Source: an uncultured Clostridia bacterium
GTDB lineage: Bacteria > Bacillota > Clostridia > Christensenellales > UBA3700
Reading direction: 5' to 3'
NCBI GenBank assembly: GCA_948471525.1
Contig: CAOKSY010000002.1
Coordinates: 186,001 to 250,000 of the forward strand
Length of the DNA stretch: 64,000 bases
In this document: positions 51,843 through 60,997 of the stretch, piece by piece
Numbering within the stretch: position 1 is the first letter of the stretch
Layout: each line of letters starts with the position of its first letter
Position numbers and translations under genes: made by a program
Notes under the pieces: generated by a model
Seen by the model: only the letters and a program-made list of their open reading frames with translations
What the model was told of the DNA's origin: nothing
Database searches by the model: none

Positions 51843-52523
51843 TTAGTTGCCGTTGAGATTGCACTTGCATCTAGGCTCGCAACCGCATTCTTGCGGATAA
51901 AGCGGCAAGTCGAATACGCCGTCGCACACTTGTTCGTTGAAGTCTTGGCAAGGCGGTATATAGCAATATCCGTAACTAGGCACAAGAAGCTGCACCTGAA
52001 CGATGACCTTGAGGATCGTCGTCAGGCAAGCCGTCAACGTGAAAGTATTATCCGACGCGTATGTACCTCTCGCGCCGTAAAGAGATGCCGAAGCAACTAT
52101 CGAATAAGGCATTACGGACGGAGCCGAAGTATGAAGCACGACGTCTCTCGTCACCGAAACCGTAGCGCTACCGCTGCCCCTTACGCCCGCCGCGTCAACA
52201 AAATTGACCTGTATCGGAAGCGTGATCGTACACTGCACTCTCGACGAACAAGGATCGTCTGAAAGCGGAGTCACTATAAGATCGCTTATCGTAGCCTGCG
52301 CCGAAGTAGAAGTAGCGTTTAAGAACGTAAACGGAGCAACGAGCCCTTCGGGCGTAACGTCGGTAAGCGTAACGCTGAGATCGGTAAGCGTCTCCTGTCT
52401 CATACACATATCTATAACTTTATCGCATTGGATACAAGCTCTTTCGCAAATGCCGCCCAATCCATTGTTCCCTCTTATCGGTCCGGGAATTTTATCGGAC
52501 TTGCAGTTGTTGGAAAATGACAT
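51843..52523 (-). CDS. Cys-rich hypothetical protein, possibly spore-surface
   Basis: Not recognised. The protein has 226 residues with Cys clusters at both ends: N-terminal CERACIQCDKVIDMC, C-terminal CGCEPRCKC with CYIPPC. Between them is a Thr/Ser/Val-rich, beta-strand-like middle. There is no signal peptide or membrane segment. The ATG at 52523 has AGGAGG eight bases upstream and is preferred to the longer frame. Cys-rich ends without a signal peptide are seen in spore coat or exosporium proteins, and a CATACAAA element upstream resembles mother-cell promoters; both are only suggestive. Confidence 0.65.
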   Translation of the reverse strand: MSFSNNCKSDKIPGPIRGNNGLGGICERACIQCDKVIDMCMRQETLTDLSVTLTDVTPEGLVAPFTFLNATSTSAQATISDLIVTPLSDDPCSSRVQCTITLPIQVNFVDAAGVRGSGSATVSVTRDVVLHTSAPSVMPYSIVASASLYGARGTYASDNTFTLTACLTTILKVIVQVQLLVPSYGYCYIPPCQDFNEQVCDGVFDLPLYPQECGCEPRCKCNLNGN

Positions 52524-52552
52524 ATTATATTCCTCCTGTAAATTGTCGTATG

Positions 52553-52571
52553 GCATACTGATTTTGTATGC
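52553..52571 (-). promoter_or_regulatory. Inverted repeat with CATACAAA element before the Cys-rich gene
   Basis: GCATAC and GTATGC flank a 7-base centre. The minus-strand CATACAAA inside (52563-52570) resembles a sigma-E or sigma-K -10 element and lies about 40 bases before the ATG. No well-placed -35 was identified. Confidence 0.35.
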
Positions 52572-52658
52572 TCACAATTATATATTCCGAAATGCGATTT
52601 TTGGTTACTGGCACAGACAAACGGCTGAAAAAACCGATAGGCTAATAACATATTATTG

Positions 52659-52695
52659 AAAAAAATCGCTCGACGTGAGTCAATAAGCGATTTTT
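52659..52695 (-). terminator. Terminator of the tig-clp-lon-engB region
   Basis: Arms AAAAATCGCT and AGCGATTTTT (52686-52695 and 52661-52670) around a 15-base loop, with a T-run on the minus strand. It lies about 95 bases after the engB stop; nothing coding was seen in between. Confidence 0.75.
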
Positions 52696-52789
52696 AAGAA
52701 AAAAACGATATTAAGTATATTGTTGGCTATTTTGCCTTAAATTATTACAAAATCACATCTAATTTGGAACTCTTTGAGAATAATTAAGG

Positions 52790-53383
52790 CTATTTGTAAG
52801 TATTTAACAAATGTTCGATATGTATCAATATTTCCTCTTTGCCTTTTTTTGCATGACTTGATACCATATAGATATTGTCCGCTCCGAGACACAGCGTTTT
52901 TGCTATCTCCCGCCTCTGTTTTAAACAAGCCTGCCTAGAAAGTTTATCCGCCTTGGTCGCAATAATAGAAAACGGTATATGATAATGGTGAAGATACGCA
53001 ACCATCTGCTTATCCAACGCAGACGGCTCGTGCCTTATATCCACAAGCAAAAACACATTTATCAGCCTTTTGCTCCCGAGCAGATATCCTCCGATAAGTT
53101 TATCCCAACCGTCTTTTATTCCGCCCGAGACCTTTGCATATCCGTATCCGGGAAGATCCACCAACATCAATTCGCCTTTATTAAGCTCGAAATAATTGAG
53201 CAACCTCGTCTTGCCGGGAGTAGCCGACGTCTTCGCCATACTCTTGTTATTGACAAGGTAATTGATAAATGACGACTTCCCCACATTGGATTTGCCCGCG
53301 ATCGCTATCTCGGTTATCCCGTAATCCTTGCACTGCTTGAAGTCGGCAACCGACGTAATAAACTCACACTGCTTTATTTCCAT
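52790..53383 (-). CDS. engB: Ribosome biogenesis GTP-binding protein YsxC/EngB
   Basis: Essential GTPase for 50S assembly, 197 residues. G1 is AIAGKSNVGKSSFIN, G2 lies in KTSATPGKTRLLN, G3 is LVDLPGYGYAKV, and the NKxD equivalent is IIATKADKLSR. It follows lon by ten bases, the usual Firmicutes pairing. The ribosome-binding site (AGGCGG) is weak. Confidence 0.97.
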   Translation of the reverse strand: MEIKQCEFITSVADFKQCKDYGITEIAIAGKSNVGKSSFINYLVNNKSMAKTSATPGKTRLLNYFELNKGELMLVDLPGYGYAKVSGGIKDGWDKLIGGYLLGSKRLINVFLLVDIRHEPSALDKQMVAYLHHYHIPFSIIATKADKLSRQACLKQRREIAKTLCLGADNIYMVSSHAKKGKEEILIHIEHLLNTYK

Positions 53384-53393
53384 ACCGCACCGC

Positions 53394-55703
53394 CTAAACG
53401 CTCAACCCTGCGCACTCGAACACCGTGGAGATATTGTCCGCAAGCACGAATTTTACGTCTTCTAAGACGCTTTTGGGAAGCTCAAGCATATCTTTTTCAT
53501 TTTGCGCAGGTATTATGACCGTCTTTACGCCGCTTCTCTGCGCCGCCAAAGTCTTCTCCTTAAGTCCTCCGATAGCCAGCACTTTACCTCTGAGAGTTAT
53601 CTCGCCGGTCATTGCAAGGTTTTCATTTACACTCTTACCTGTGAACGCCGAAAGGATAGCCGTAGCCAACGCAATGCCCGCGCTCGGACCGTCCTTGGGC
53701 GTCGCGCCCGCCGGCACGTGTATATGGATATCGTATTTATTGAAAAACTCTTCCGATATTCCAAATTCTTCCGACTTACTTTTTATCAAAGAAAGCGCAA
53801 TGTCCGCAGATTCCTTCATGACGTCGCCCAAACTGCCCGTAAGATGTATCTTTCCGCTGCCGTACGGAAGCAACCTCACCTCTATCGGCATCGTAACGCC
53901 GCCTGCGCTTGTCCAAGCAAGTCCGTTCACCGCACCTATTTCGCCGTTGACAATATCGTTGTCGCCCTGATATTTCTTTGCGCCCAGGTATTCCGCAACG
54001 TTATCGGCATTTACGCTGTACGAGATATTTTCTCCACCGACGATCTTCGTCGCGATCTTTCTGCAAGCGTTGGCAATCTGCCTCTCAAGTTCACGCACGC
54101 CCGATTCTCTCGTATATCCGTCTATGATCGCCTCTATTGCGCCGTCGTCAAAACTAACCTCGCACTGTTCGATACCGTTTTGCGCTTTTTGTTTAGGCAC
54201 AAGATATCTCTTGGCAATCTCTACTTTTTCGCATACGGTGTAGCCTTCCATCTCTATTACTTCCATTCTATCAAGCAAAGGTTTTTGAATAGAGCTGAGC
54301 GAATTTGCAGTCATTACAAACATTACCTGCGACAAATCGAACGGTAATTCAAGATAATTGTCCCTGAAATTTGAGTTTTGATTGGGATCAAGCACTTCCA
54401 ACATAGCGCTCGACGGATCGCCGCGCATATCCGACGTCATCTTATCTATCTCGTCGAGAAGAAACATCGGATTGCCAGTCTTCGCCTTGGACATACAGGA
54501 AATGATCCTGCCCGGCATAGCGCCTATATAAGTCTTTCTATGACCGCGTATCTCCGCTTCGTCGCGAATACCGCCCAAACTCATATGGATATATTCTTTA
54601 CCGAGCGCTCTCGCTATAGATTGCGCTATGGACGTCTTTCCCACTCCGGGCGAGCCGACAAGACAGATTATCGGAGCCTTATTCTTTTCGCCGGCGAGTT
54701 TTTTTACCGCTATCGCTTCGATGATCCTGTTTTTTACCTTTTCTATTCCGTAATGCTCGTCGTCAAGCACTTTGCGGATATGCGCAAGATCGAAGTTATC
54801 TTCGGTATATTCTCCCCAAGGCAAAGAAAGCGCAATATCGAGATAATTTCTCAAAATCGAATATTCGGGAGACGAGATATTCATCCTCTCCATACGATCC
54901 ATTTCCTTGAGCAATTTTTCCTTTATTTCGTCGCCCGCCTTGAGCGAATATATCTTTTCTCTTATTTCCTCGTACTCCCTGTCGTCGTCGCCGAGTTCTC
55001 TCTTGATTACCTTGATCTGCTCTCGGAGCAAAAACTCTTTTTGATTTTCTTTGAGAGACGCATCGAGCTTCTTGTCTATATCGCGCAACACGTTGAGTTT
55101 ATACGCCTCCATTTTGAGCGTAGCAGACAGTTTCTGCGCCTTAAGTTCCCAGTTATCCTCGCTTAGATACTCTTGTTTGTCCAAGTCTTTTATGCCGTCG
55201 GCGATTATATTCATTATTGAATAGATATCGTACATCTTTTCGAATGCAAGCCATACCGATTGCTTTACCGCATAACCCAATTTTTCCAACTGCTTGATAT
55301 TTCGATAGAGTATGTTTTTATACATCTCCTCTTTAAACTCGGCGTCAAAAAGTTCTCCTCTGTTTTCCTCCGCCTTTACCCATAAGACCTTATCCCCATC
55401 CTTTTCATAGACGGCGGTAAGCATCATTCTCTCTTCGCCTTCAAATCTGACGACCAGAGAATCGATCATCTCTTTATATTCCGTCATATTGCAACGCACG
55501 CCGTATTTGCACACGTCGCTTATATCGTTAAACTTCTTTTTGCCGTTTGCATAACGCACGACAAAAACCCGTTCTTTATTCTCCCACGCTTGTTTCAACA
55601 AATCGCGGTTTTCTTTTCCAATAAATTCGATCCGCATCGTCACGCCCGGCAAAACAACTTCGTCGACGAGAGCAACCATCGGCATCCTTTTTGTATCTGA
55701 CAT
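53394..55703 (-). CDS. lon: ATP-dependent protease Lon
   Basis: AAA+ serine protease of 769 residues. The N-terminal substrate-binding domain spans about 1-200 and is followed by a long coiled region (LREQIKVIKRELGDDDREYEE). Walker A near 350 is GSPGVGKTSIAQSIA and Walker B is MFLLDEIDKM. The protease domain has PKDGPSAGIALATAI (Ser near 672) and the Lys in TGKSVNE about 43 residues on. AAGGAG precedes the ATG. Confidence 0.98.
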   Translation of the reverse strand: MSDTKRMPMVALVDEVVLPGVTMRIEFIGKENRDLLKQAWENKERVFVVRYANGKKKFNDISDVCKYGVRCNMTEYKEMIDSLVVRFEGEERMMLTAVYEKDGDKVLWVKAEENRGELFDAEFKEEMYKNILYRNIKQLEKLGYAVKQSVWLAFEKMYDIYSIMNIIADGIKDLDKQEYLSEDNWELKAQKLSATLKMEAYKLNVLRDIDKKLDASLKENQKEFLLREQIKVIKRELGDDDREYEEIREKIYSLKAGDEIKEKLLKEMDRMERMNISSPEYSILRNYLDIALSLPWGEYTEDNFDLAHIRKVLDDEHYGIEKVKNRIIEAIAVKKLAGEKNKAPIICLVGSPGVGKTSIAQSIARALGKEYIHMSLGGIRDEAEIRGHRKTYIGAMPGRIISCMSKAKTGNPMFLLDEIDKMTSDMRGDPSSAMLEVLDPNQNSNFRDNYLELPFDLSQVMFVMTANSLSSIQKPLLDRMEVIEMEGYTVCEKVEIAKRYLVPKQKAQNGIEQCEVSFDDGAIEAIIDGYTRESGVRELERQIANACRKIATKIVGGENISYSVNADNVAEYLGAKKYQGDNDIVNGEIGAVNGLAWTSAGGVTMPIEVRLLPYGSGKIHLTGSLGDVMKESADIALSLIKSKSEEFGISEEFFNKYDIHIHVPAGATPKDGPSAGIALATAILSAFTGKSVNENLAMTGEITLRGKVLAIGGLKEKTLAAQRSGVKTVIIPAQNEKDMLELPKSVLEDVKFVLADNISTVFECAGLSV

Positions 55704-55721
55704 AATTTCTCCTTAATCAAA

Positions 55722-55754
55722 GAATACGAATAATTTTGGTTATTATTCGTATTC
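55722..55754 (-). promoter_or_regulatory. Perfect 13-bp hairpin between clpX and lon
   Basis: GAATACGAATAAT pairs perfectly with ATTATTCGTATTC across a 7-base loop, just before the lon ribosome-binding site. TTTGATT follows on the minus strand, so it may act as a weak terminator of clpX or as a control element for lon. Confidence 0.6.
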
Positions 55755-55772
55755 CGTTCAAATTCAAAGGAT

Positions 55773-57017
55773 TTATTTTCTTCTTATAATTTTAGCTTTT
55801 TTCTTCCCAAGCACCACGTCTTTGGTCACGACTATTTTTTCTATCGTATCGTCGGTAGGTATGTCGTACATAAGTTCGAGCATCATATTCTCGAGGACAG
55901 ACCTCAGACCTCTCGCTCCGGTGTTAAGCCTGATCGCCTGAGCCGCTATCTCTTTGAGCGCATCGTCTTGGAATTCTATATCCACTCCGTCTATCTCAAA
56001 AAGTTTTTTATACTGACGTATAGGCGCGTTTTTCGGTTCTGTCAAAATCTTGACAAGCGCGTCGGTATCCAAAGCATCCAATCCCACCACAATAGGAATT
56101 CTGCCCACAAATTCGGGGATAAGTCCGTATTTGATGAGATCGTCGGGCTTGATATCGCCGATAAGTTCGCCGTAGCCGATCTTATTGACGTCTCTGACCT
56201 TTGCCCCGAATCCCAATCCCGAACCGTCAAGACGCTTGTCTATAATCTTATCCAGCCCTACAAATGCTCCGCCGCAAATAAACAATATATTTGTCGTATC
56301 TATTTGCAGGCACTCTTGCTGGGGATGCTTTCTTCCGCCCTGAGGAGGAACGCTTGCAACCGTGCTTTCTATTATCTTCAACAAAGCCTGCTGAACGCCT
56401 TCGCCCGAAACGTCTCTGGTGATAGACATATTCTCGCTCTTGCCCGCTATCTTATCTATTTCGTCGATATAAATAATACCGAGCTGCGCCCTTTCAATAT
56501 CGTAATCGGCAGCCTGAATTAGTTTGAGCAACACGTTCTCTACGTCTTCTCCGACATAACCGGCTTCTGTAAGCGTAGTAGCGTCAGCGACCGCAAACGG
56601 AACGTTGAGTATCTTAGCCAAAGTCTTTGCAAGCAACGTCTTGCCGCTTCCCGTAGGTCCGAGCATAAGTATATTGCTCTTGTCGAGTTCCACTTCGTCG
56701 CTTTTGTAGTTTATTCTCTTATAGTGATTGTAAACCGCAACGGAAAGAACCTTTTTCGCCTTATCCTGACCGACTATATATTCGTCGAGTTTTTCTTTTA
56801 TCTCATGCGGTTTGAGCAAAGCGTCGCGACCGACTCCTTCGTCCTCTTCTCCGTACTGCATATTGAGATTTTCTTTTTTTATCAAATCTACGCAAGTCGC
56901 TACGCAGTCATAACATATACCGACTTCGGGATCGGCGCCCGGAATGATATAGTCCACCTCTTCGTAAAGCGATCTTCCGCAGAGCAAACATCTTCTCTTA
57001 TTCTCCAAAATCCTCAA
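55773..57017 (-). CDS. clpX: ClpXP unfoldase subunit ClpX
   Basis: AAA+ unfoldase of 414 residues. The N-terminal zinc domain has CLLCG and CYDC. Walker A is GPTGSGKTLLAKTLA, Walker B is IIYIDEIDKIA, and the pore and arginine-finger regions (GGRKHPQQE, VGRIPIVV) are intact. Its start overlaps the end of clpP by four bases. Confidence 0.98.
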   Translation of the reverse strand: MRILENKRRCLLCGRSLYEEVDYIIPGADPEVGICYDCVATCVDLIKKENLNMQYGEEDEGVGRDALLKPHEIKEKLDEYIVGQDKAKKVLSVAVYNHYKRINYKSDEVELDKSNILMLGPTGSGKTLLAKTLAKILNVPFAVADATTLTEAGYVGEDVENVLLKLIQAADYDIERAQLGIIYIDEIDKIAGKSENMSITRDVSGEGVQQALLKIIESTVASVPPQGGRKHPQQECLQIDTTNILFICGGAFVGLDKIIDKRLDGSGLGFGAKVRDVNKIGYGELIGDIKPDDLIKYGLIPEFVGRIPIVVGLDALDTDALVKILTEPKNAPIRQYKKLFEIDGVDIEFQDDALKEIAAQAIRLNTGARGLRSVLENMMLELMYDIPTDDTIEKIVVTKDVVLGKKKAKIIRRK

Positions 57018-57598
57018 CCCCTCTTATCAAAAATCCTGTCCACGAGACCGTATTCGAGCGCCTCTTGCGCCGACATATAGTTGTCTCTCTCGCAATCCGC
57101 CAATACCTTTTCATAAGGTTGCGAGGAATTTTCCGCCAAAATTTTGGTAAGTTTTTCTTTAGTTTTCTGAATATGGTTTGCTGTAATAACTATATCGGAA
57201 GCCTGGCCTCTTGCGCCGCCCAAAGGCTGATGTATCATCACCTCGCTGTTGGGAAGAACAAATCTTTTGCCCTTCGCTCCCGAAGAAAGCAAAAACGCTC
57301 CCATAGACGCAGCCATACCTATACAGATCGTGCTGACGTCGCATTTCACGTAATTCATCGTATCGTAAATCGCGAGACCCGCGGTCACGCTTCCTCCCGG
57401 ACTGTTGATATAAAGACTTATGTCTTTTGACGAATCCTTAGCCTCGAGATAGATCAACTGCGCCACGACGGTATTAGCCGTCTCGTCCGTTATCTCACCG
57501 GAAATAAAAATGATCCTGTCCTCGAGAAGTCGCGAATATATGTCATAACTTCTCTCGCCCTTATCCGTTTTGTCAACTACGTACGGTATCAAATTCAT
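57014..57598 (-). CDS. clpP: ATP-dependent Clp protease proteolytic subunit
   Basis: Self-compartmentalised serine protease of 194 residues. The triad falls at the classical positions: Ser98 in GMAASMGAF, His123 in MIHQPLGG and Asp172 in ERDNYMS. A GGAGG site precedes the ATG. A 10-bp hairpin lies immediately upstream; no CtsR or CIRCE operator was recognised. Confidence 0.98.
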   Translation of the reverse strand: MNLIPYVVDKTDKGERSYDIYSRLLEDRIIFISGEITDETANTVVAQLIYLEAKDSSKDISLYINSPGGSVTAGLAIYDTMNYVKCDVSTICIGMAASMGAFLLSSGAKGKRFVLPNSEVMIHQPLGGARGQASDIVITANHIQKTKEKLTKILAENSSQPYEKVLADCERDNYMSAQEALEYGLVDRIFDKRG

Positions 57599-57621
57599 AC
57601 CCTAATCCTCCTTTAAATATG

Positions 57622-57654
57622 AAGTCCGACATAATATAGTATCGTGTCGGACTT
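57622..57654 (-). promoter_or_regulatory. 10-bp hairpin before clpP
   Basis: AAGTCCGACA pairs with TGTCGGACTT around a 13-base loop, about 20 bases before the clpP start. No T-run follows. The tig-clpP gap (57599-57749) also holds a TTTACT/TATATT pair 18 bases apart that could be a promoter overlapping this stem. Confidence 0.5.
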
Positions 57655-57749
57655 GAAGTAAATATCCTAAGATTACTGAACTAAGCCTACACTAATTATT
57701 ATCTTGTTTCCCAAAGAATATTACCGTTGATGTACAATAAATTTGTCAA

Positions 57750-59036
57750 TTATTTAATTGTATTGTTGTTTTTAAGATACTCGAACAACTTACCGGTAAT
57801 AAGGTCGTTGCGCAGATAATTTCTGTATTCCTCGTTGATATACTTGGAGTACTCTTCAAAGGTTCTGCCGGCCTGCTTTGCCATCTCGCCGATCTTTTCG
57901 TCGATCTCCTCGTCAGATACGGGGATCTGTATAGCCTTGAGCAAAGCCTCGAGCGTAAGTCTGAACAATACGTTCTTCTCCGCCATATCTTTGTACTGAA
58001 CTTTGAGATCGTCTCTCTTCATTCCGGTGTACTTGTAATAATCCTCAGCCTTGAGCCCCTGATATTGGAGTCTGCTCTCGAATTCCTTGATCATATCCTC
58101 TATCTGATTGTCTATCATGCACTGAGGTATCTCGACCTGACTGTTCTTTGCGATAGCCTCGATCATATCGTTTTCGAGTTTGGACTCAGCCTCTGCGCTC
58201 TTTTTGTCGACAATGCCTTTCTTTACGCTCTCTTTATATTCCGCGACGGTGTCGAACTCGGAGATATCCTTTACGCTTTCGTCATCAAGCTCGGGAACTT
58301 CTTTATAAGTGATCTCGTAGAGTTTGATAGCAAACACCGCATCCTTGCCTGCAAGGCTCTTTTCGTGATACTCTTCGGGGAATTTAACCGTGATATCTCT
58401 CTGCTCTCCGATCTCCATACCCTCGACTTGCTCTTCAAATCCGGGGATAAAGTTACCGCTTCCCAAAAGAAGAGTTTGCTTCTCGGCAGTGCCTCCGTCG
58501 AACTTTACGCCGTCTACGCTTCCGCTGTAATCGATGGTAACCTGATCACCCTTTTTTGCCGCTCTGTCTACTACGGGGATCCAAGCGCCCGCCGCGTCGA
58601 GTTTTGCCTTAATCTCGGCGTCGATCTCTTCTTCGCTCGCCTCTACTGCGTCTTTTTTGAATTCCAGTCCGGTATAAGCGCCGAGCTTAAAGTCGGGCTT
58701 GCACTGAACTGTAGCAGAAAATTCGAGAGTAGCGTCGCTGATCGCAATGATATCTATTTCAGGTCTGTCCACAGGATCGATCGCCGTCTCTTTGTCAAGT
58801 ATCGCTCCGTATTCTTCGGGAAGAATGATATCCAAAGCATCCTCGAAGAAAATACCTATTCCGTATGTGCTCGTCAAAACTTTGAAAGGAACGTGACCTT
58901 TTCTGAATCCGCCCAACTGATAGTTTTTCTTGGTCTTTTCATAAGCCTTTTGAATAGCCGACTGCCATGCTTCGCTGTCGACTTTGACAACTATCTTGAC
59001 CTTGTTTTTCTCTAAATTTTCAACTGTGTAACTCAT
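57750..59036 (-). CDS. tig: Trigger factor
   Basis: Ribosome-bound chaperone and prolyl isomerase, 428 residues. The ribosome-binding signature is GGFRKGHVPFKVL; the FKBP domain has AAKKGDQVTIDYSGSVDGVKFDGG and GFEEQVEGMEIGEQRDI; the helical chaperone domain follows. AGGAG precedes the ATG. It stands upstream of clpP-clpX-lon-engB, the common Firmicutes quality-control block. Confidence 0.98.
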   Translation of the reverse strand: MSYTVENLEKNKVKIVVKVDSEAWQSAIQKAYEKTKKNYQLGGFRKGHVPFKVLTSTYGIGIFFEDALDIILPEEYGAILDKETAIDPVDRPEIDIIAISDATLEFSATVQCKPDFKLGAYTGLEFKKDAVEASEEEIDAEIKAKLDAAGAWIPVVDRAAKKGDQVTIDYSGSVDGVKFDGGTAEKQTLLLGSGNFIPGFEEQVEGMEIGEQRDITVKFPEEYHEKSLAGKDAVFAIKLYEITYKEVPELDDESVKDISEFDTVAEYKESVKKGIVDKKSAEAESKLENDMIEAIAKNSQVEIPQCMIDNQIEDMIKEFESRLQYQGLKAEDYYKYTGMKRDDLKVQYKDMAEKNVLFRLTLEALLKAIQIPVSDEEIDEKIGEMAKQAGRTFEEYSKYINEEYRNYLRNDLITGKLFEYLKNNNTIK

Positions 59037-59080
59037 AAATATGTCTCCTAAAAATAGTACGAAATTAGTTTACTTTATAA

Positions 59081-59109
59081 ATTTTAGCATATAAAATAAA
59101 ATAAAGCAA
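59081..59109 (-). promoter_or_regulatory. Predicted promoter of tig
   Basis: Minus-strand -35 TTGCTT (59104-59109), 17-base spacer, -10 TAAAAT (59081-59086). It is divergent from the rqcH promoter a few bases away. Confidence 0.65.
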
Positions 59110-59115
59110 TTATTA

Positions 59116-59144
59116 TTGCAATAATTTGTATTATATTTTATAAT
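59116..59144 (+). promoter_or_regulatory. Predicted promoter of rqcH
   Basis: Plus-strand -35 TTGCAA (59116-59121), 17-base spacer, -10 TATAAT (59139-59144). The leader of about 55 bases carries GGAAGGA before the ATG. Confidence 0.75.
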
Positions 59145-59206
59145 TATATTACGCGATAAAACATTTATCGATAATATGGCGCAAACCGCGTCAAAACGGA
59201 AGGAAA

Positions 59207-60922
59207 ATGCCAAACGACTATATCACGATAAACGCGCTCGCTCAAGAGATAAACGCGCTTGTCAAAGACGGTAAAATAGACAAGATAAATATGCCCGAAA
59301 AAGACGAGATCGGGTTCAATATACGCAGCGGCGGCGCAACCAAACTCCTCGCCGTATCTTGCAATGCAAATAATCCGCGGATACATATCGGCGGAGACAA
59401 AAAGACAAATCCAATGACCGCCCCGTCCTTCTGCATGCACTTGAGAAAACATCTCGGAGGCGGAATAATAAACGGCGTTTTCACTCTGGCGCAAGACAGG
59501 ATAATATGTTTCGACATTACCGCGCATAACGAAATGCGCGACAAGGTGCGCTTCGCGCTCATCGCGGAAATGATGGGACGCTATTCCAACATACTTCTGG
59601 TAAAGGAAAACGGGATAATATCCGACACACTCAAACAAGTGTCCTACGACACCATGACCAAGCGATGCCTTCTTCCGGGAGCGAAATATATATTGCCCCC
59701 GCAAAACAAACTTTTACCGACACAAAACGAAGAAATTTGCAATTTGATCAGAGAATATAACGGCACGGACCTTGCAAAATATATCATATCCAACGTATCG
59801 GGACTTGCGCTTGTAACAGCCAAACAGATAGTTGCCGAGTGCGCCGCCGAGACGTCTCAAGAAAGTAAAGAATTTGCATACGCCGTAGCGCAAAGGCTGA
59901 AAGAATACAGCGACATATTCAACTCGCCGAAATACTCCCCTTGCGCCCTCAAACAGAACGGCGCTTATACCGACTTTTTCGTTACACAATACTCTGAATT
60001 CAAAGATCTTGAAAAGACGAAGTCTCTAAATCAAGCGGTCGTACTATGCACGGTGGAAAAAGACAGAAAGGAGCGCTGGCAGGACAAGACGAAATTTTTA
60101 CAGAAAGCCTTTGCCGCTTATCGTAAAAAATTGCTGAATAAAATAGCCAAAGACAATGACAAGCTCGAAGAATGCGCGCAGGCGGAATTGATCAAAAAAT
60201 ACGGCGATCTCATATTAAGCAACGCATATGCGCTGAAAAAGGGCGACACCGTTGCAAAAGTAGCGGATTATTATGAGGAAAACTCCCCTGTGATAGAAAT
60301 CAAACTCGACGACAGGCTCACTCCCCAACAGAATTCGCAGGCATATTACAAGAAATATGCAAAACTCAAGCGTACTTTTGCCGTCGTAAGCAAACAGATA
60401 GAGGAACTTAAAGACGAACTGCAATACTTGGATTCCATATCCCCCTCGCTTGCAATGTGCTCGACCGCCGACGAAATCGCGGAACTTCAACAAGAGCTCT
60501 CCAATTTGGGCGCGCTGAAGAAGATCAAAACCGAAAAAACAAAGTACAAACCGTCTCAACCTATCGCATACGAAGTGGACGATTTCGCTATACTAGTAGG
60601 TAAAAATAATATTCAAAACGATAAACTTACTTTCAAAGTCGCCAACGGCGGCGACATGTGGGCGCATACGCAGAAAGTTCACGGAAGTCACGTGATAATC
60701 TTTGCCGAAGGCCGCGAAATACCAGACAACGTCGTTCAAGTCGCCTGCGAAATAGCCGCATACTATTCGCTTGGAAACTCTGCGACTAAACAAGAATGCG
60801 ATTATACACTAAGAAGAAATCTCCGACGTCATCCGTCGGGAAAACTCGGAATGGTGCTCTATACGACTTATAAAACAGCTTACGTTCAGCCCAATAAACA
60901 CGAAGAATATCTATCCGTTTAA
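59207..60922 (+). CDS. rqcH: Rqc2 homologue RqcH (NFACT, FbpA-like)
   Basis: The only clear plus-strand gene. RqcH binds obstructed 50S subunits and recruits alanyl-tRNA to add C-terminal alanine tails that mark stalled nascent chains for proteolysis. It has 571 residues. NFACT-N holds the conserved Asp97-Arg98 (TLAQDRII), needed for tRNA recruitment in Bacillus; helix-hairpin and coiled-coil regions span about 180-430; the NFACT-R domain (DMWAHTQKVHGSHVII) ends the protein. Its likely downstream proteases ClpXP and Lon are encoded next door. Confidence 0.95.
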   Translation: MPNDYITINALAQEINALVKDGKIDKINMPEKDEIGFNIRSGGATKLLAVSCNANNPRIHIGGDKKTNPMTAPSFCMHLRKHLGGGIINGVFTLAQDRIICFDITAHNEMRDKVRFALIAEMMGRYSNILLVKENGIISDTLKQVSYDTMTKRCLLPGAKYILPPQNKLLPTQNEEICNLIREYNGTDLAKYIISNVSGLALVTAKQIVAECAAETSQESKEFAYAVAQRLKEYSDIFNSPKYSPCALKQNGAYTDFFVTQYSEFKDLEKTKSLNQAVVLCTVEKDRKERWQDKTKFLQKAFAAYRKKLLNKIAKDNDKLEECAQAELIKKYGDLILSNAYALKKGDTVAKVADYYEENSPVIEIKLDDRLTPQQNSQAYYKKYAKLKRTFAVVSKQIEELKDELQYLDSISPSLAMCSTADEIAELQQELSNLGALKKIKTEKTKYKPSQPIAYEVDDFAILVGKNNIQNDKLTFKVANGGDMWAHTQKVHGSHVIIFAEGREIPDNVVQVACEIAAYYSLGNSATKQECDYTLRRNLRRHPSGKLGMVLYTTYKTAYVQPNKHEEYLSV

Positions 60923-60956
60923 CAAACTCAAAAGCAAAAAAATCGACACATAACGC

Positions 60957-60984
60957 AAAAAAATCCGCATCAAGCGGATTTTTA
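60957..60984. terminator. Bidirectional terminator between rqcH and rluD
   Basis: Stem AAATCCGC / GCGGATTT with loop ATCAA (60961-60981), flanked by A- and T-runs. It can serve both convergent genes. Confidence 0.9.
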
Positions 60985-60997
60985 TCTATTGATCCAA

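Noticed and set aside
52737..52928. Short minus-strand frame at the end of engB
   Set aside because: Mostly inside engB in another frame and without a start site.
57599..57749. CtsR or CIRCE operators near clpP
   Set aside because: Neither the CtsR heptad repeat nor the CIRCE inverted repeat could be found; only an unrelated hairpin is present.
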